Positions 21,516-30,049 of a DNA stretch of 64,000 nt are shown in pieces. The stretch covers positions 811,501 through 875,500 of the forward strand of contig NZ_JACHWH010000003.1 in the NCBI RefSeq assembly GCF_014191255.1, read 5' to 3'. Position 1 is the first letter of the stretch, and each line of letters starts with the position of its first letter. A program made the translations under genes and the position numbers. Below the pieces are notes generated by a model, which was not told the origin of the DNA, ran no database searches, and saw nothing but the letters and a program-made list of their open reading frames with translations. The stretch is from Amycolatopsis bartoniae. GTDB lineage: Bacteria; Actinomycetota; Actinomycetes; Mycobacteriales; Pseudonocardiaceae.

Positions 21516-22729
21516 ACGAGGCGTCAGACGTACTGGGCATCGTCCTCGCCGGCGGGGAGGGCAAGCGGCTGATGCCGCTCACCGCCGACCGGGCCAAGCC
21601 GGCGGTCCCGTTCGGCGGGGTGCACCGGCTCGTGGACTTCGTGCTGTCGAACCTCGTGCACGGCGGGATCCGGCGGATCTGCGTGCTGACGCAGTACAAG
21701 TCGCACTCGCTCGACCGGCACATCAGCACCACGTGGCGGCTGTCGTCGCTGACGGGGGAGTACGTCACGCCGGTGCCGGCGCAGCAGCGGCTGGGCCCGC
21801 ACTGGTTCCAGGGCAGCGCCGACGCGATCCACCAGAGCCTCAACCTGGTGTACGACGAGTGCCCGGCCTACATCGCGGTGTTCGGCGCCGACAACATCTA
21901 CCGCATGGACCCGCGGCAGATGGTCGACGCGCACCTGAAGTCCGGTGCGGGCGTGACGGTCGCGGGCATCCGGGTGCCGCGGCGGGAGGCGAGCTCGTTC
22001 GGCGTGATCGACACGACGGACGGCACCACGATCGACGCGTTCCTGGAGAAGCCCGCGGACCCGCCGGGGCTGCCCGACTCGCCGGAAGAGTCGTACGTGT
22101 CCATGGGCAACTACGTGTTCACCACGCAGGCGCTGATCGACGCGCTGAAGGCGGACGCGGCGAACCCGGAGTCGAAGCACGACATGGGCCGCGACATCAT
22201 CCCGGCGTTCGTCGGCGAGCGGGACGCGGCCGTGTACGACTTCAGCACGAACGAGGTGCCGGGTGAGACGGAGCGCGACCACGGTTACTGGCGCGACGTC
22301 GGCACGATCGACAGTTACTTCGAGGCGCACTGCGACCTGATTTCGACGCACCCGATCTTCAACCTGTACAACCGGAAGTGGCCGATCCTGGCGCACCCGG
22401 CCCAGCGCGCGGCGGCGAAGTTCGTCGAGGGCGGGACGGCCAACCAGTCGATCGTCAGCAACGGCTGCATCATCTCCGGCGCCCAGGTGATCGAGTCGGT
22501 GCTCTCGCCGGACGTGGTGGTCGAGAACGGGGCGGTGGTGCAGGGCTCGGTGCTGCTCGACGGCGTGCGCGTGGGGGCGGGCGCGGTCGTGCGGCGGGCG
22601 ATCCTGGACAAGAACGTCGTGGTGCCGCCGGGTGCCCACATCGGGGTCGACATGGCGCGGGACCGCGAGCACTACCACGTGAGTCCCGGCGGCATCGTCG
22701 TCCTCGGCAAGGGGGCGTGCGCGATCTGA
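21512..22729 (+). CDS. glgC: Glucose-1-phosphate adenylyltransferase
   Basis: 405-residue ADP-glucose pyrophosphorylase. The N-terminal nucleotidyltransferase motif [20 protein letters not shown], the WFQGSADAI segment, the [10 protein letters not shown] active-site strand and the SFGVIDTTD region are all present; a left-handed beta-helix with hexapeptide repeats forms the C-terminal about 100 residues. It makes ADP-glucose for the product of the overlapping glgA gene, so the pair is a two-gene glycogen or maltosyl-glucan supply operon. Length and motifs are intact. Confidence 0.97.
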   Translation: MNEASDVLGIVLAGGEGKRLMPLTADRAKPAVPFGGVHRLVDFVLSNLVHGGIRRICVLTQYKSHSLDRHISTTWRLSSLTGEYVTPVPAQQRLGPHWFQGSADAIHQSLNLVYDECPAYIAVFGADNIYRMDPRQMVDAHLKSGAGVTVAGIRVPRREASSFGVIDTTDGTTIDAFLEKPADPPGLPDSPEESYVSMGNYVFTTQALIDALKADAANPESKHDMGRDIIPAFVGERDAAVYDFSTNEVPGETERDHGYWRDVGTIDSYFEAHCDLISTHPIFNLYNRKWPILAHPAQRAAAKFVEGGTANQSIVSNGCIISGAQVIESVLSPDVVVENGAVVQGSVLLDGVRVGAGAVVRRAILDKNVVVPPGAHIGVDMARDREHYHVSPGGIVVLGKGACAI

Positions 22730-22837
22730 CGGGGGTCACCTGATCCAGTGGTTCGTCCCCCTGGCAGGCGTCACCGCACCACTGCGTTGGGTAAGCCTTC
22801 CTGAGGGCCGGGGGAGGGCTCCGGCGAAGGAGGGGCG

Positions 22838-25288
22838 GTGACGGCCGGTATGTCGACATTGACGGCGAACGGGACCTGGGGCCTGGTCGCGCTCGTGGGG
22901 CTGGCCGGGCTGCTCGGTCTGCTGCGCCTGGTGAAGCCGCGTGAGCCGGAGAACCCGCTGGAACGCTACCCGGAGGCGAACCAGCCCCCGGTGCCGATCG
23001 AAGAGCTGCTGGGCACGTCGTCGAAGAGCGCGGCGATGCGCCCGGAGGGCCTGGGCCTGGCGGGGTCCGATCCTGCCGGGCCGGCGGCGGGGGCTGGGGT
23101 GGTCCCCGGCGCGTCGGCGTCGGAGCCGGTGCTGGCGTCGGACTCGCCGATGGCGTGGGCCGCGGCCGCTCCGGACCCTGCGGGCGCGGCGGGCGCGGCG
23201 GCGCCTGACTCTGCGATGGCTTCGGGCACGGCGGTGCCTGACCCCGTGATGGGTCCCGGCGCGGCAGGCCGTGACCTGGCGATGACGCGGGGCACGGGCC
23301 AGGACACGGGAATGGCCTCGGCGGCTCGGGGTGCCGCGCCTTCCGACCCCGCGGTGGCTTGGGACGCCACGCCTGCGGACTCCTCGGCGACGACTTCGGA
23401 GCCGGGCACGACTTCGGACCCGGCGGCTTCCCATTCGGCGATGCGTCCGGACCTGGAGCCGTCCCCGCAAGGCGACTACCCGGTTTCCGGCCCGGAGCCC
23501 GTTCCTGCCCCGGGGTCGCCGGAAACGGCGAGCCCTTCGCCCGCAGGCGCGGTCACCACGGCGGCGGACGACTGGGCGGCCTCCCTCCCGACCCCTCCGA
23601 CGGGGTTCGCCATGGCCCCGGCGCCCTCGGCGGAAGCCCCTCAGCCAGCAGAGGCGTGGGGCGGCTGGGCAGGCTCGGAACTGCGCGAGGTGAACCGTGT
23701 GGAGGAGGAGCCCGAAGTCGAGGTCCCGACCTCCCGGCAGGAGTCCGACTGGACCCCCTCGTGGTTCGAGAAGGAGCCGGAGTTCGAGTTCTCGCACGCC
23801 GGGCAGCCGCGGGTGCAGGTGCTGACCGAGCAGCAGGACGCCCCCGCGCCCGAGGGTTCCTTCGTAGGCCAGGTCCTCCCGGTGGACAGTCCGGCGGAGG
23901 CACAGGACCGCGCAGGCCGCCACCGCCTCGTCGAGGAAGGCGAGGCACCCGCATCCTCAGGCGGCCTGCACCCCGCACGCCACCTCCGCGACGAGCCCCC
24001 CTCCGAAGTCGAAGCCCTCCAGCAGACGGAATCGGCACTGCCCACACAGCGGGAACGCGCGGAAGCCGAGCCCGAGGCGATGGGGAGTGAGCAGCGCACC
24101 CCGGCCGCCGCGCCGCAGCGGGAACGGGGTGAAGGCGGGCGCGCCGCCGCCCAGCCGGAAGTGATGGGGAGCGAGCAGCGCACCCCGGCCGACTCGCAGC
24201 GGGAACGGGGTGAAGCCACGTCGACGGCCGCCGCCGAGCAGCCGGAGACCGATGCGAGCTGGAGCGAGCAGTGGCCTCCAGCCGGTTCGCAGCGAGAAGG
24301 TGCCGAAGCCGAGCCCATGGCCGCCAGCGGGGCGAGCTGGAGTGAGCAGCCTGCCTCCGCCTCCGCCGAGTCCGGGGCGAGGTGGAGTGAGCAGCGCACC
24401 CCAGCGGAGCCGCAGCGGGAAGGGGGCGAAGCCACGTCCACCGCCGCCAACGAGGCGAGCTGGACGGAGCAGCCCGCCGCTGTCCCGGCTGAGCCACAGC
24501 AGACCGAGCCGAGGCAAACCTCGGCCGCGTCCGCGAGCGAGCCGCAAACCCCCACGGGACCCGCGGCTGGGGCGCGCACTTCGGCCACGGCTGACGCCTC
24601 GACCGGGTCGCCCGCCGCAATAGAGCAGCCCACTCCGGCGGCAGTAGACACGAGGCCGAACGCGGCCCCGGCCGAGCCACTGCAGGCCGAGTCGAGGCAA
24701 ACCTCCACCACCACTGCGGCTGGGCAGCCCGCCCCGACTGCGGTGGACGTTGCCGCGCCTGAACCGCCCGCCCCGATCGCCACCGCGGGCGAGCCGAGGC
24801 GAAACTCAGCCGAGGCCACGACGGCTCCGCAAAACCCGACCGAGGCGACGACGGCGCCGCAAAGCCCAATCGACGCCGCGTCGGCCGAACCGACCGCCGC
24901 CGCGGGCGAGCCGAGGCGAAACTCAGCCGAGGCCGTGGCGGGGCCGCAAAACCCGACCGACGTTGCGGCCAAGTCGCAAACCCCGGTCGCCGCGTCGGCC
25001 GAACCGACCGCCGCCGCGGGCGAGCCGAGGCGAAACTCAGCCGAGGCCACGACGGCGCCGCAAACCCCGACCGGGGCCGCGGCGGCGCCGCAAAACCCGA
25101 CCGGGGCCGTGGCGGGGCCGCAAAACCCAGCCGACGCTGCGGCCAGGTCGCAAACCCCGGTCGCCGCGGCGGGGCCGCAAACCCCAACCCCGGCTGGACC
25201 CCGACCTCCGGCCGCCGAGCAGCGGGCCATGGAGGGGCCGCCCGCCGAGGGGCGTGGCGTGCGGCGCTTCTTCGGGCGCAACCGCTGA
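22838..25288 (+). CDS. Ala/Pro/Glu-rich repetitive protein with N-terminal membrane anchor
   Basis: 816 residues, no recognised domain. Residues about 12-32 form one transmembrane helix (WGLVALVGLAGLLGLLRLV) followed by positive residues, so the long tail is probably cytoplasmic. The rest is low-complexity Ala/Pro/Glu/Thr sequence with nested repeats: SEQRTPA and SWSEQ blocks near 24080-24480 and three copies of GEPRRNSAEA starting near 24788, 24905 and 25019. It ends in a basic aromatic motif, RRFFGRNR. The GTG at 22838 has an AAGGAGG Shine-Dalgarno; ATG 22850 is less well placed. Such proteins are often mislabelled as translation initiation factor IF-2. Function unknown. Confidence 0.75.
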   Translation: MTAGMSTLTANGTWGLVALVGLAGLLGLLRLVKPREPENPLERYPEANQPPVPIEELLGTSSKSAAMRPEGLGLAGSDPAGPAAGAGVVPGASASEPVLASDSPMAWAAAAPDPAGAAGAAAPDSAMASGTAVPDPVMGPGAAGRDLAMTRGTGQDTGMASAARGAAPSDPAVAWDATPADSSATTSEPGTTSDPAASHSAMRPDLEPSPQGDYPVSGPEPVPAPGSPETASPSPAGAVTTAADDWAASLPTPPTGFAMAPAPSAEAPQPAEAWGGWAGSELREVNRVEEEPEVEVPTSRQESDWTPSWFEKEPEFEFSHAGQPRVQVLTEQQDAPAPEGSFVGQVLPVDSPAEAQDRAGRHRLVEEGEAPASSGGLHPARHLRDEPPSEVEALQQTESALPTQRERAEAEPEAMGSEQRTPAAAPQRERGEGGRAAAQPEVMGSEQRTPADSQRERGEATSTAAAEQPETDASWSEQWPPAGSQREGAEAEPMAASGASWSEQPASASAESGARWSEQRTPAEPQREGGEATSTAANEASWTEQPAAVPAEPQQTEPRQTSAASASEPQTPTGPAAGARTSATADASTGSPAAIEQPTPAAVDTRPNAAPAEPLQAESRQTSTTTAAGQPAPTAVDVAAPEPPAPIATAGEPRRNSAEATTAPQNPTEATTAPQSPIDAASAEPTAAAGEPRRNSAEAVAGPQNPTDVAAKSQTPVAASAEPTAAAGEPRRNSAEATTAPQTPTGAAAAPQNPTGAVAGPQNPADAAARSQTPVAAAGPQTPTPAGPRPPAAEQRAMEGPPAEGRGVRRFFGRNR

Positions 25289-25310
25289 CCGGTCTGCTTC
25301 ACTGGACTGC

Positions 25311-26075
25311 GTGATCCTCGCCGTCGCTCAGCCGCAGCTGGGGCCTGACCTGGTGGCCAACGTGGCGGCCCACGTGGACCTCGTGCGGCGGGCGCGGGCG
25401 AGGGTCGTCGTGTTCCCCGAGCTCTCCCTCACCGGGTACGAGCTCGACGCCGACACCCTCGCCCCGGACGACCCGCGTCTCGCGCCGCTCGTCGAGGCGT
25501 GCGCCGGCACCGTCGCGCTCGTCGGCGCTCCCGTGCCCGGTGACCACATCGCCATGCTCGCCGTCGACGCCGCGGGCGCGCGTGTCGTCTACCGCAAGAT
25601 GTGGCTCGGTGACGCCGAGCGCCGGCGGTTCCGGCCCGGCACGCGGCCCGCCGTTCTGGAGGTCGACGGGCTGCGGCTGGGGCTGGGCATCTGCAAGGAC
25701 ACCGGCGTCCCCGAGCACGCCGCCGCCACCGCCGCCCTCGGGATCGACGTCTACGTCGCCGGGATCGTCGAGACCGAGCCACCACGGGACCGGGCCCGCC
25801 GCATCGCCACGACCCACCACATCTGGGTCGCCATCGCCAGCTGCGCCAACCCCACGACCGCCAGCCTCACGACCGCCAGCCTCACGACCGCCAGCCTTAC
25901 GACCGCCAGCCTTACGACCGCCGAGCCCACCACCGCCAACCCCAAAGCCGCCGGCCGCTCCGGTATCTGGCGTCCCGACGGCAGCACCGCCGCCGAGGCA
26001 CCGGAGACAACCGGCACCTTCGTCCGCCACGACGTCAGAACGCCCGCTTGTCGTTGCGCTGCCAGTTCCAGATGA
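25311..26075 (+). CDS. Carbon-nitrogen hydrolase (nitrilase superfamily) with inserted pentapeptide repeat
   Basis: 254 residues. The Glu-Lys-Cys triad is present: Glu37 in VVFPELSLTGYE, Lys96 in VVYRKMWL and Cys128 in LGICKDTGVPEHA. The usual length is 250-280 residues. Between the strand IWVAIASCANP and SGIWRPDGS an about 30-residue Thr-Thr-Ala-Ser-Leu repeat replaces the short glycine-rich loop found in relatives. The GTG at 25311 is the only start near the first beta strand. The 3' end overlaps the convergent gene at 26035 by 41 bp. The substrate amide is unknown, and activity with the insertion is uncertain. Confidence 0.82.
   Translation: MILAVAQPQLGPDLVANVAAHVDLVRRARARVVVFPELSLTGYELDADTLAPDDPRLAPLVEACAGTVALVGAPVPGDHIAMLAVDAAGARVVYRKMWLGDAERRRFRPGTRPAVLEVDGLRLGLGICKDTGVPEHAAATAALGIDVYVAGIVETEPPRDRARRIATTHHIWVAIASCANPTTASLTTASLTTASLTTASLTTAEPTTANPKAAGRSGIWRPDGSTAAEAPETTGTFVRHDVRTPACRCAASSR
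25854..25943 (+). repeat. 15-bp tandem repeat inside nitrilase-family gene
   Basis: Units of ACGACCGCCAGCCTC at 25854, 25869, 25884 and 25899 (the last two end in CTT), then two decayed units at 25914 and 25929. The repeat is in frame and encodes TTASL four times. Near-identical units imply recent expansion and possible length variation. Confidence 0.9.
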
Positions 26076-27384
26076 CGCTCAGCTTCGCCTCGTGGGACAG
26101 CACCGCGACGAGCAGCCGCAACTGGTCTTCCGGCAGGGGAGTGCCGTCCACCCCCTCCGGGGGCGCGTACTTCCCCTTCGGCGCGTACACCTTCAGCAGG
26201 TCCGTCGCGGTCCGGACGCCCACCCGCCGCAGCGCCGCGCGCGCTTCCGGGCCGGGCAGCGCCTCCGAAGAGCAGGCCCCGCCGTCCCCGAAATCCAGGT
26301 GGATGAGCAGGAACGCCTGGTCCAGCCAGTCGACCAGCCGCCCGGGCGGCACCTTCGTGTGCAGGACGACGTCGACGAGGTTCATGCTCGTCAGGTTCTG
26401 CATGTCCTCCACGCCCTCCTCCAGCAGCCGCGCCTCGTACCACAGGTTCAGCCCGTCCAGCCGGTCCAGCGGATAGGCCGGTTTCAGCGGCGGCACCACC
26501 TTCCCGAACACCTTCACCACCATCCGCTGCACCAGCTGCAGCCCGGCCAGCGGGAAGAACCCGATCAGGAACGCCAGCGCCAGCTCGGCCGTCACCGCGG
26601 GCACCACCATCGCGCGCACGACCTGGTGCACCACGGCCACCACCAGCAGCACCAGCACGATCCGCAGCACCGCCGAGGTGTACGCGCTCGGCCGCAGGTC
26701 GGTCTGGAAGAACCGCCGCATCAGCATCCCCGTCACGAACGCGTACGCCCCGATGAACCCGTACTTCAGCACGTCCCACACCCCGGTGGGCGCGGTGAGG
26801 AACGACGTCTCCCACAACACCGCCGACCAGCCGACCGCGAGCATCGTGGTGAACAGGAAGACCGGGAACATCGACTCGGTGCTGACCATCACCGGATCGT
26901 CCTGGCCGGGCTCCCGCCCGCGCAGCCGCCCGTAGTACGCCTCGAACTTCTCGAGGTAGATGTTGTCCCGCGGTCCCTCGGCCCACTGCGCGTGGTACGC
27001 GGAGTTCACGGGTGGTTCCGGCAGGTACTGCGGCTTGTCCCAGCCCAGCCGGTGCAGCGTCACCACGTACTCGGTCCACACCGCCTGCGCGCGCACCCGC
27101 AGGAACCGCAGGTACAGCCAGCCCGGCAGGAACGACAGGCACCACAGCACGAAGAACTTCAGCGCGCCCGCGCCCCACTCCGACGACCGTGGCCACGTGT
27201 GGTGCGGCAGGAACCCGGCGACCACGGCCGCGCCGGCGGCCACCACGATCAGCGCGTTGATCCACGCGATCAGGATGACCATCCACGCGGCCACCCCCTG
27301 CCGTCGCAGCCACCGCCACAGCCGCGGGGCTCGCAAGAAGCGCAAGAAGCGGTCGGTGTCGACGACGGCCGTGGCGGTGCTCAT
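26035..27384 (-). CDS. Polytopic membrane protein with soluble C-terminal region, unknown function
   Basis: 449 residues. Hydrophobic segments near residues 34-55, 75-95, 170-190, 205-225, 240-265 and 270-290 indicate about six transmembrane helices. The C-terminal 150 residues are soluble; the segment LPGPEARAALRRVGVRTATDLLKVY looks like a helix-hairpin-helix, and the tail VIWNWQRNDKRAF is distinctive. There is a long soluble loop with WAEGPRDNIYLEKFEAYYGRL between helices 2 and 3. I do not recognise a named family. The start is ATG 27384 (MSTATAVVD); longer starts run into non-coding sequence. It is monocistronic and convergent with the nitrilase gene. Confidence 0.72.
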   Translation of the reverse strand: MSTATAVVDTDRFLRFLRAPRLWRWLRRQGVAAWMVILIAWINALIVVAAGAAVVAGFLPHHTWPRSSEWGAGALKFFVLWCLSFLPGWLYLRFLRVRAQAVWTEYVVTLHRLGWDKPQYLPEPPVNSAYHAQWAEGPRDNIYLEKFEAYYGRLRGREPGQDDPVMVSTESMFPVFLFTTMLAVGWSAVLWETSFLTAPTGVWDVLKYGFIGAYAFVTGMLMRRFFQTDLRPSAYTSAVLRIVLVLLVVAVVHQVVRAMVVPAVTAELALAFLIGFFPLAGLQLVQRMVVKVFGKVVPPLKPAYPLDRLDGLNLWYEARLLEEGVEDMQNLTSMNLVDVVLHTKVPPGRLVDWLDQAFLLIHLDFGDGGACSSEALPGPEARAALRRVGVRTATDLLKVYAPKGKYAPPEGVDGTPLPEDQLRLLVAVLSHEAKLSVIWNWQRNDKRAF

Positions 27385-27538
27385 CGGAGGCGTCCCCTCT
27401 GCCGGTTTCCGGGGAAGTCGCAGTTCACGGCCCGGCGTGACACCGTCACCCAAGCGGCCCAGTACCGCGTTTGTACGTCCCTTGTATCGCCACCGGCCAG
27501 GCTGGCCGCACAGCGATGGCGAACAGGGAGGAACAACC

Positions 27539-28300
27539 ATGAAGATCGTGCGACGCGTGGCGGGCGCGGTGGGCATCGCCGCGACGGCCGTGCTGCTCGG
27601 CGCCACGCCGGCGCTGGCGGCGGGGGGCACCGTCCACACCGACTCGGGCGCCCCGCTGACGGTCCGCTCGTCGCCCAGCACGAGCGCGGGCTCGGTCGGC
27701 ACGATCGCCGACGGCACCGCCGTCACGATCGACTGCCAGACCAGCGGCGACACCGTCACGGGCAAGTACGGCACCTCGGACGTCTGGGACCACGTGCCCG
27801 CCAGCGGCGGCTACATCAGCGACGCCTACGTCTACACCGGTTCCGACGGCCGCGTGGCCCCGGACTGCGGGGGCTCCAGCACCACGGCCTGCTCCACCTC
27901 CGGCACCGGCGACCCGAACACCTGCGCGGAGGCCGTCGCGAAGGCGAAGTCGCGGGTGCACACCACCTACGACTCGTCCTACGACGGCTGGTGCGACCGC
28001 ATCAACGCGCAGAACTACGGCTGGAGCGCGAGCGGCTCGACCACCGCGTACGTGCACTGGACCCAGATCCCGGCGTCCTACAAGCACGCGAACGACACCA
28101 ACGTGCCCGCGGGCGGCCTGGCGTTCTTCAGCAACGGCGGCGCCGGGCACACGATGATCTCCATCGGCGGCGGGCAGTTCCTGTCGAACGACATCCACGG
28201 CGCGGGCACCTACACCCAGACCACGATCGCGGAGATCAAGCAGACGTGGGGCCAGACCTACCTCGGCTGGGCGCAGCCGTGGTTCAAGGTCAACCACTGA
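27539..28300 (+). CDS. Secreted SH3-domain protein with C-terminal CHAP/NlpC-like region
   Basis: 253 residues: Sec signal peptide 1-28 (ends ALA), a bacterial SH3 domain at about 31-110 with LTVRSSPSTSAGSVGTI and YVYTGSDGRVAPDCG, then a Cys-papain-like module with Cys152 in YDGWCDRINAQNYGW and His204 in GAGHTMISIGGGQF. This resembles secreted peptidoglycan amidase/endopeptidase modules (CHAP or NlpC-type), but the match is loose and activity is inferred. The ATG at 27539 follows a GGGAGGAA Shine-Dalgarno. A 15-bp hairpin directly after the stop ends the transcript. Confidence 0.82.
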   Translation: MKIVRRVAGAVGIAATAVLLGATPALAAGGTVHTDSGAPLTVRSSPSTSAGSVGTIADGTAVTIDCQTSGDTVTGKYGTSDVWDHVPASGGYISDAYVYTGSDGRVAPDCGGSSTTACSTSGTGDPNTCAEAVAKAKSRVHTTYDSSYDGWCDRINAQNYGWSASGSTTAYVHWTQIPASYKHANDTNVPAGGLAFFSNGGAGHTMISIGGGQFLSNDIHGAGTYTQTTIAEIKQTWGQTYLGWAQPWFKVNH

Positions 28301-28307
28301 CACCACC

Positions 28308-28341
28308 GGGAGTCCTCCGGGCGCGTGCCCGGGGGACTCCC
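28308..28341. terminator. Bidirectional terminator between convergent genes
   Basis: GGGAGTCCTCCGGGC, GCGT loop, GCCCGGGGGACTCCC: a 15-bp stem with one mismatch on one strand (G-U on the other). It lies 7 nt after the + strand stop and 3 nt after the - strand stop. Confidence 0.85.
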
Positions 28342-28344
28342 GCG

Positions 28345-28731
28345 CTAGTCCAGCGAGTCCAGCGCGGCGGGCACGGACTCGTGCAGCAGGGCGGGATCGT
28401 CGACGCCGACGAGGGCGAAGGTACGCAGCACCGGCCGTGTCGAGGCGGCCACCCGCACGGTGAACCCCTCGCGGCGGCCCTGCAGGAGCAGGTCGCTCAG
28501 CAGGTCCAGGCCGGCGGCGGAGAGGAACCGCACGCGGGTGAAGTCGAGCACGAGCCCCGTGAGCTCCCGGCCGGCGGTCGCGCTCGCCGCGGCCCGCTCC
28601 AGAACGACGATGCTGTGCGCGTCGATCTCGCCGTGCGCCCTGAGCAACCACACACCCGGGCGCGGGACCGCGGTCACGACGGACAGCACCGCGTGGGGAG
28701 CGGGAGCGGACTGGCACGGTACTGAGTTCAC
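28345..28731 (-). CDS. STAS domain protein (anti-sigma-factor antagonist type)
   Basis: 128 residues forming one STAS domain, GVWLLRAHGEIDAHS then LVLDFTRVRFLSAAGLDLL with Ser71 at the phosphorylated position, then a C-terminal strand FTVRVAAST. Such proteins bind anti-sigma factors or kinases of the RsbW/SpoIIAB type and are switched by Ser phosphorylation. No anti-sigma or sigma gene is next to it. The start is GTG 28731. The 133 bp upstream (to 28864) contains an AT-rich TTTTATAACC stretch in otherwise GC-rich DNA, a plausible promoter region. A second STAS gene is at 40564. Confidence 0.85.
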   Translation of the reverse strand: MNSVPCQSAPAPHAVLSVVTAVPRPGVWLLRAHGEIDAHSIVVLERAAASATAGRELTGLVLDFTRVRFLSAAGLDLLSDLLLQGRREGFTVRVAASTRPVLRTFALVGVDDPALLHESVPAALDSLD

Positions 28732-28864
28732 TCGAACCTCGGCTCGCGGGGTATGGGCTGGCGAGCCACCGCTGCTTTTATAACCGTGGCGGACTCACCA
28801 TAGCCGATCCGCCCCGCCCGGCCGGGGTGACTCGGCGAGGAATCACGGCGAGCCGCCGCGGGCC

Positions 28865-30049
28865 TCAGACGAAGGCGCCCATCCCGGTGATCGCGCGGCC
28901 CACGATCAGCTGGTTGATCTCGCGGGTGCCCTCGTAGGAGTAGAGGGCCTCGGCGTCGGCGAAGAAGCGGGCGACGCTGTTCTCCAGCAGGATTCCGTTG
29001 CCGCCGAACACCTCCCGCGCCAGCGCGACCGTCTCCCGCATCCGGGTGGTGACCACCGACTTCGCCATCGCCGAGTGCTCGTCCTTGTTCACCCCCGAGT
29101 CCTGCAGCTGGGCCAGGCGCACGACGAGCGCGAGCGACGAGGTCACGTTGCCGAGCATCGTCGCGAGGTGGTCCTGGATGAGCTGGAACTTCGCGATCGG
29201 CCGCCCGAACTGCTCGCGCTCGCGGGCGTAGTCCAGCGCCAGCTCGTACGCCGCCATCATGCAGCCCACCGAGCCCCACGCGACGCCGCCGCGGGTCTGG
29301 CGGAGCACGTCGCTGGTGTCGCGGAACGTCCGCGCGTTCTGCAGCCGGTTCTCCTCGGGCACCACGCAGTCGGTGAAGGTGATCTGCGCGTTCTGCACGG
29401 TGCGCAGCGCGATCTTGCCCTCGATCTTCTCCGGGTGGAACCCGGGCGTGCCCTTCTCGACGACGAAACCCTTGACGTGGCGGTCCTCCTCGTCACGCGC
29501 CCACACCACGACGAGGTCGGCGAACGTCGCGTTGCCGATCCACTTCTTCTCACCGTTGAGGACCCAGTGGTCGCCGTCGCGGCGCGCGGTGGTCTCCAGC
29601 CCGCCCGCGACGTCCGAGCCGCCGTGCGGTTCGGTGAGCGCGAACGCGCCGATCTTCTCCAGCCGGGCCATCGCGGGCAGCCACCGCTCCTTCTGCTCCG
29701 GCGAGCCGCAGCGGTTGACGCTGCCCATCGCGAGTCCGGTGTGGACACCGTAGAACGTGTTGATCGACGGGTCGGTGCGGCAGATCTCCAGCGCGAGGAA
29801 CCCGGTGAGCAGGCGCGTGCCGCGGTGCGCGGCGAGCCCGTCGTACATCAGGCCGGCGATGTCGAGCTTGCGGAAGCCGTCGACGAGCTGGAACGGGAAC
29901 TCCGCGCGGGCCCAGTACTCGTTGGCGATCGGCTCGACCTCGGTGCGCAGGAAGTCCCGCACCAGCGCCACGATTTCCTGCTCCACGCCGGAAAGCAGGC
30001 TCTCGAAACCGAAGAAGTCGCCTTCGAGTGTCGTGAGTGGACTGTTCAT
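28865..30049 (-). CDS. Acyl-CoA dehydrogenase (glutaryl-CoA dehydrogenase-like)
   Basis: 394-residue FAD enzyme with the TEPHGGSDVAGG and GEKKWIGNATFAD flavin and substrate motifs and the catalytic Glu373 in YEGTREINQLIVGRAITG, the position used by glutaryl-CoA dehydrogenases. The adjacent arginine of the same motif would be compatible with a dicarboxylate, but glutaryl-CoA specificity is only a suggestion. Its ATG overlaps the stop of the CoA-transferase gene (ATGA), so the pair acts together: CoA transfer followed by oxidation of the acyl-CoA. No beta-oxidation partners are in the vicinity. Confidence 0.92.
   Translation of the reverse strand: MNSPLTTLEGDFFGFESLLSGVEQEIVALVRDFLRTEVEPIANEYWARAEFPFQLVDGFRKLDIAGLMYDGLAAHRGTRLLTGFLALEICRTDPSINTFYGVHTGLAMGSVNRCGSPEQKERWLPAMARLEKIGAFALTEPHGGSDVAGGLETTARRDGDHWVLNGEKKWIGNATFADLVVVWARDEEDRHVKGFVVEKGTPGFHPEKIEGKIALRTVQNAQITFTDCVVPEENRLQNARTFRDTSDVLRQTRGGVAWGSVGCMMAAYELALDYAREREQFGRPIAKFQLIQDHLATMLGNVTSSLALVVRLAQLQDSGVNKDEHSAMAKSVVTTRMRETVALAREVFGGNGILLENSVARFFADAEALYSYEGTREINQLIVGRAITGMGAFV

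Noticed and set aside
25540-28725. 1061-residue plus-strand frame
   Set aside because: Runs out of frame through the nitrilase gene and antisense to the membrane protein; no initiation signal or domain.
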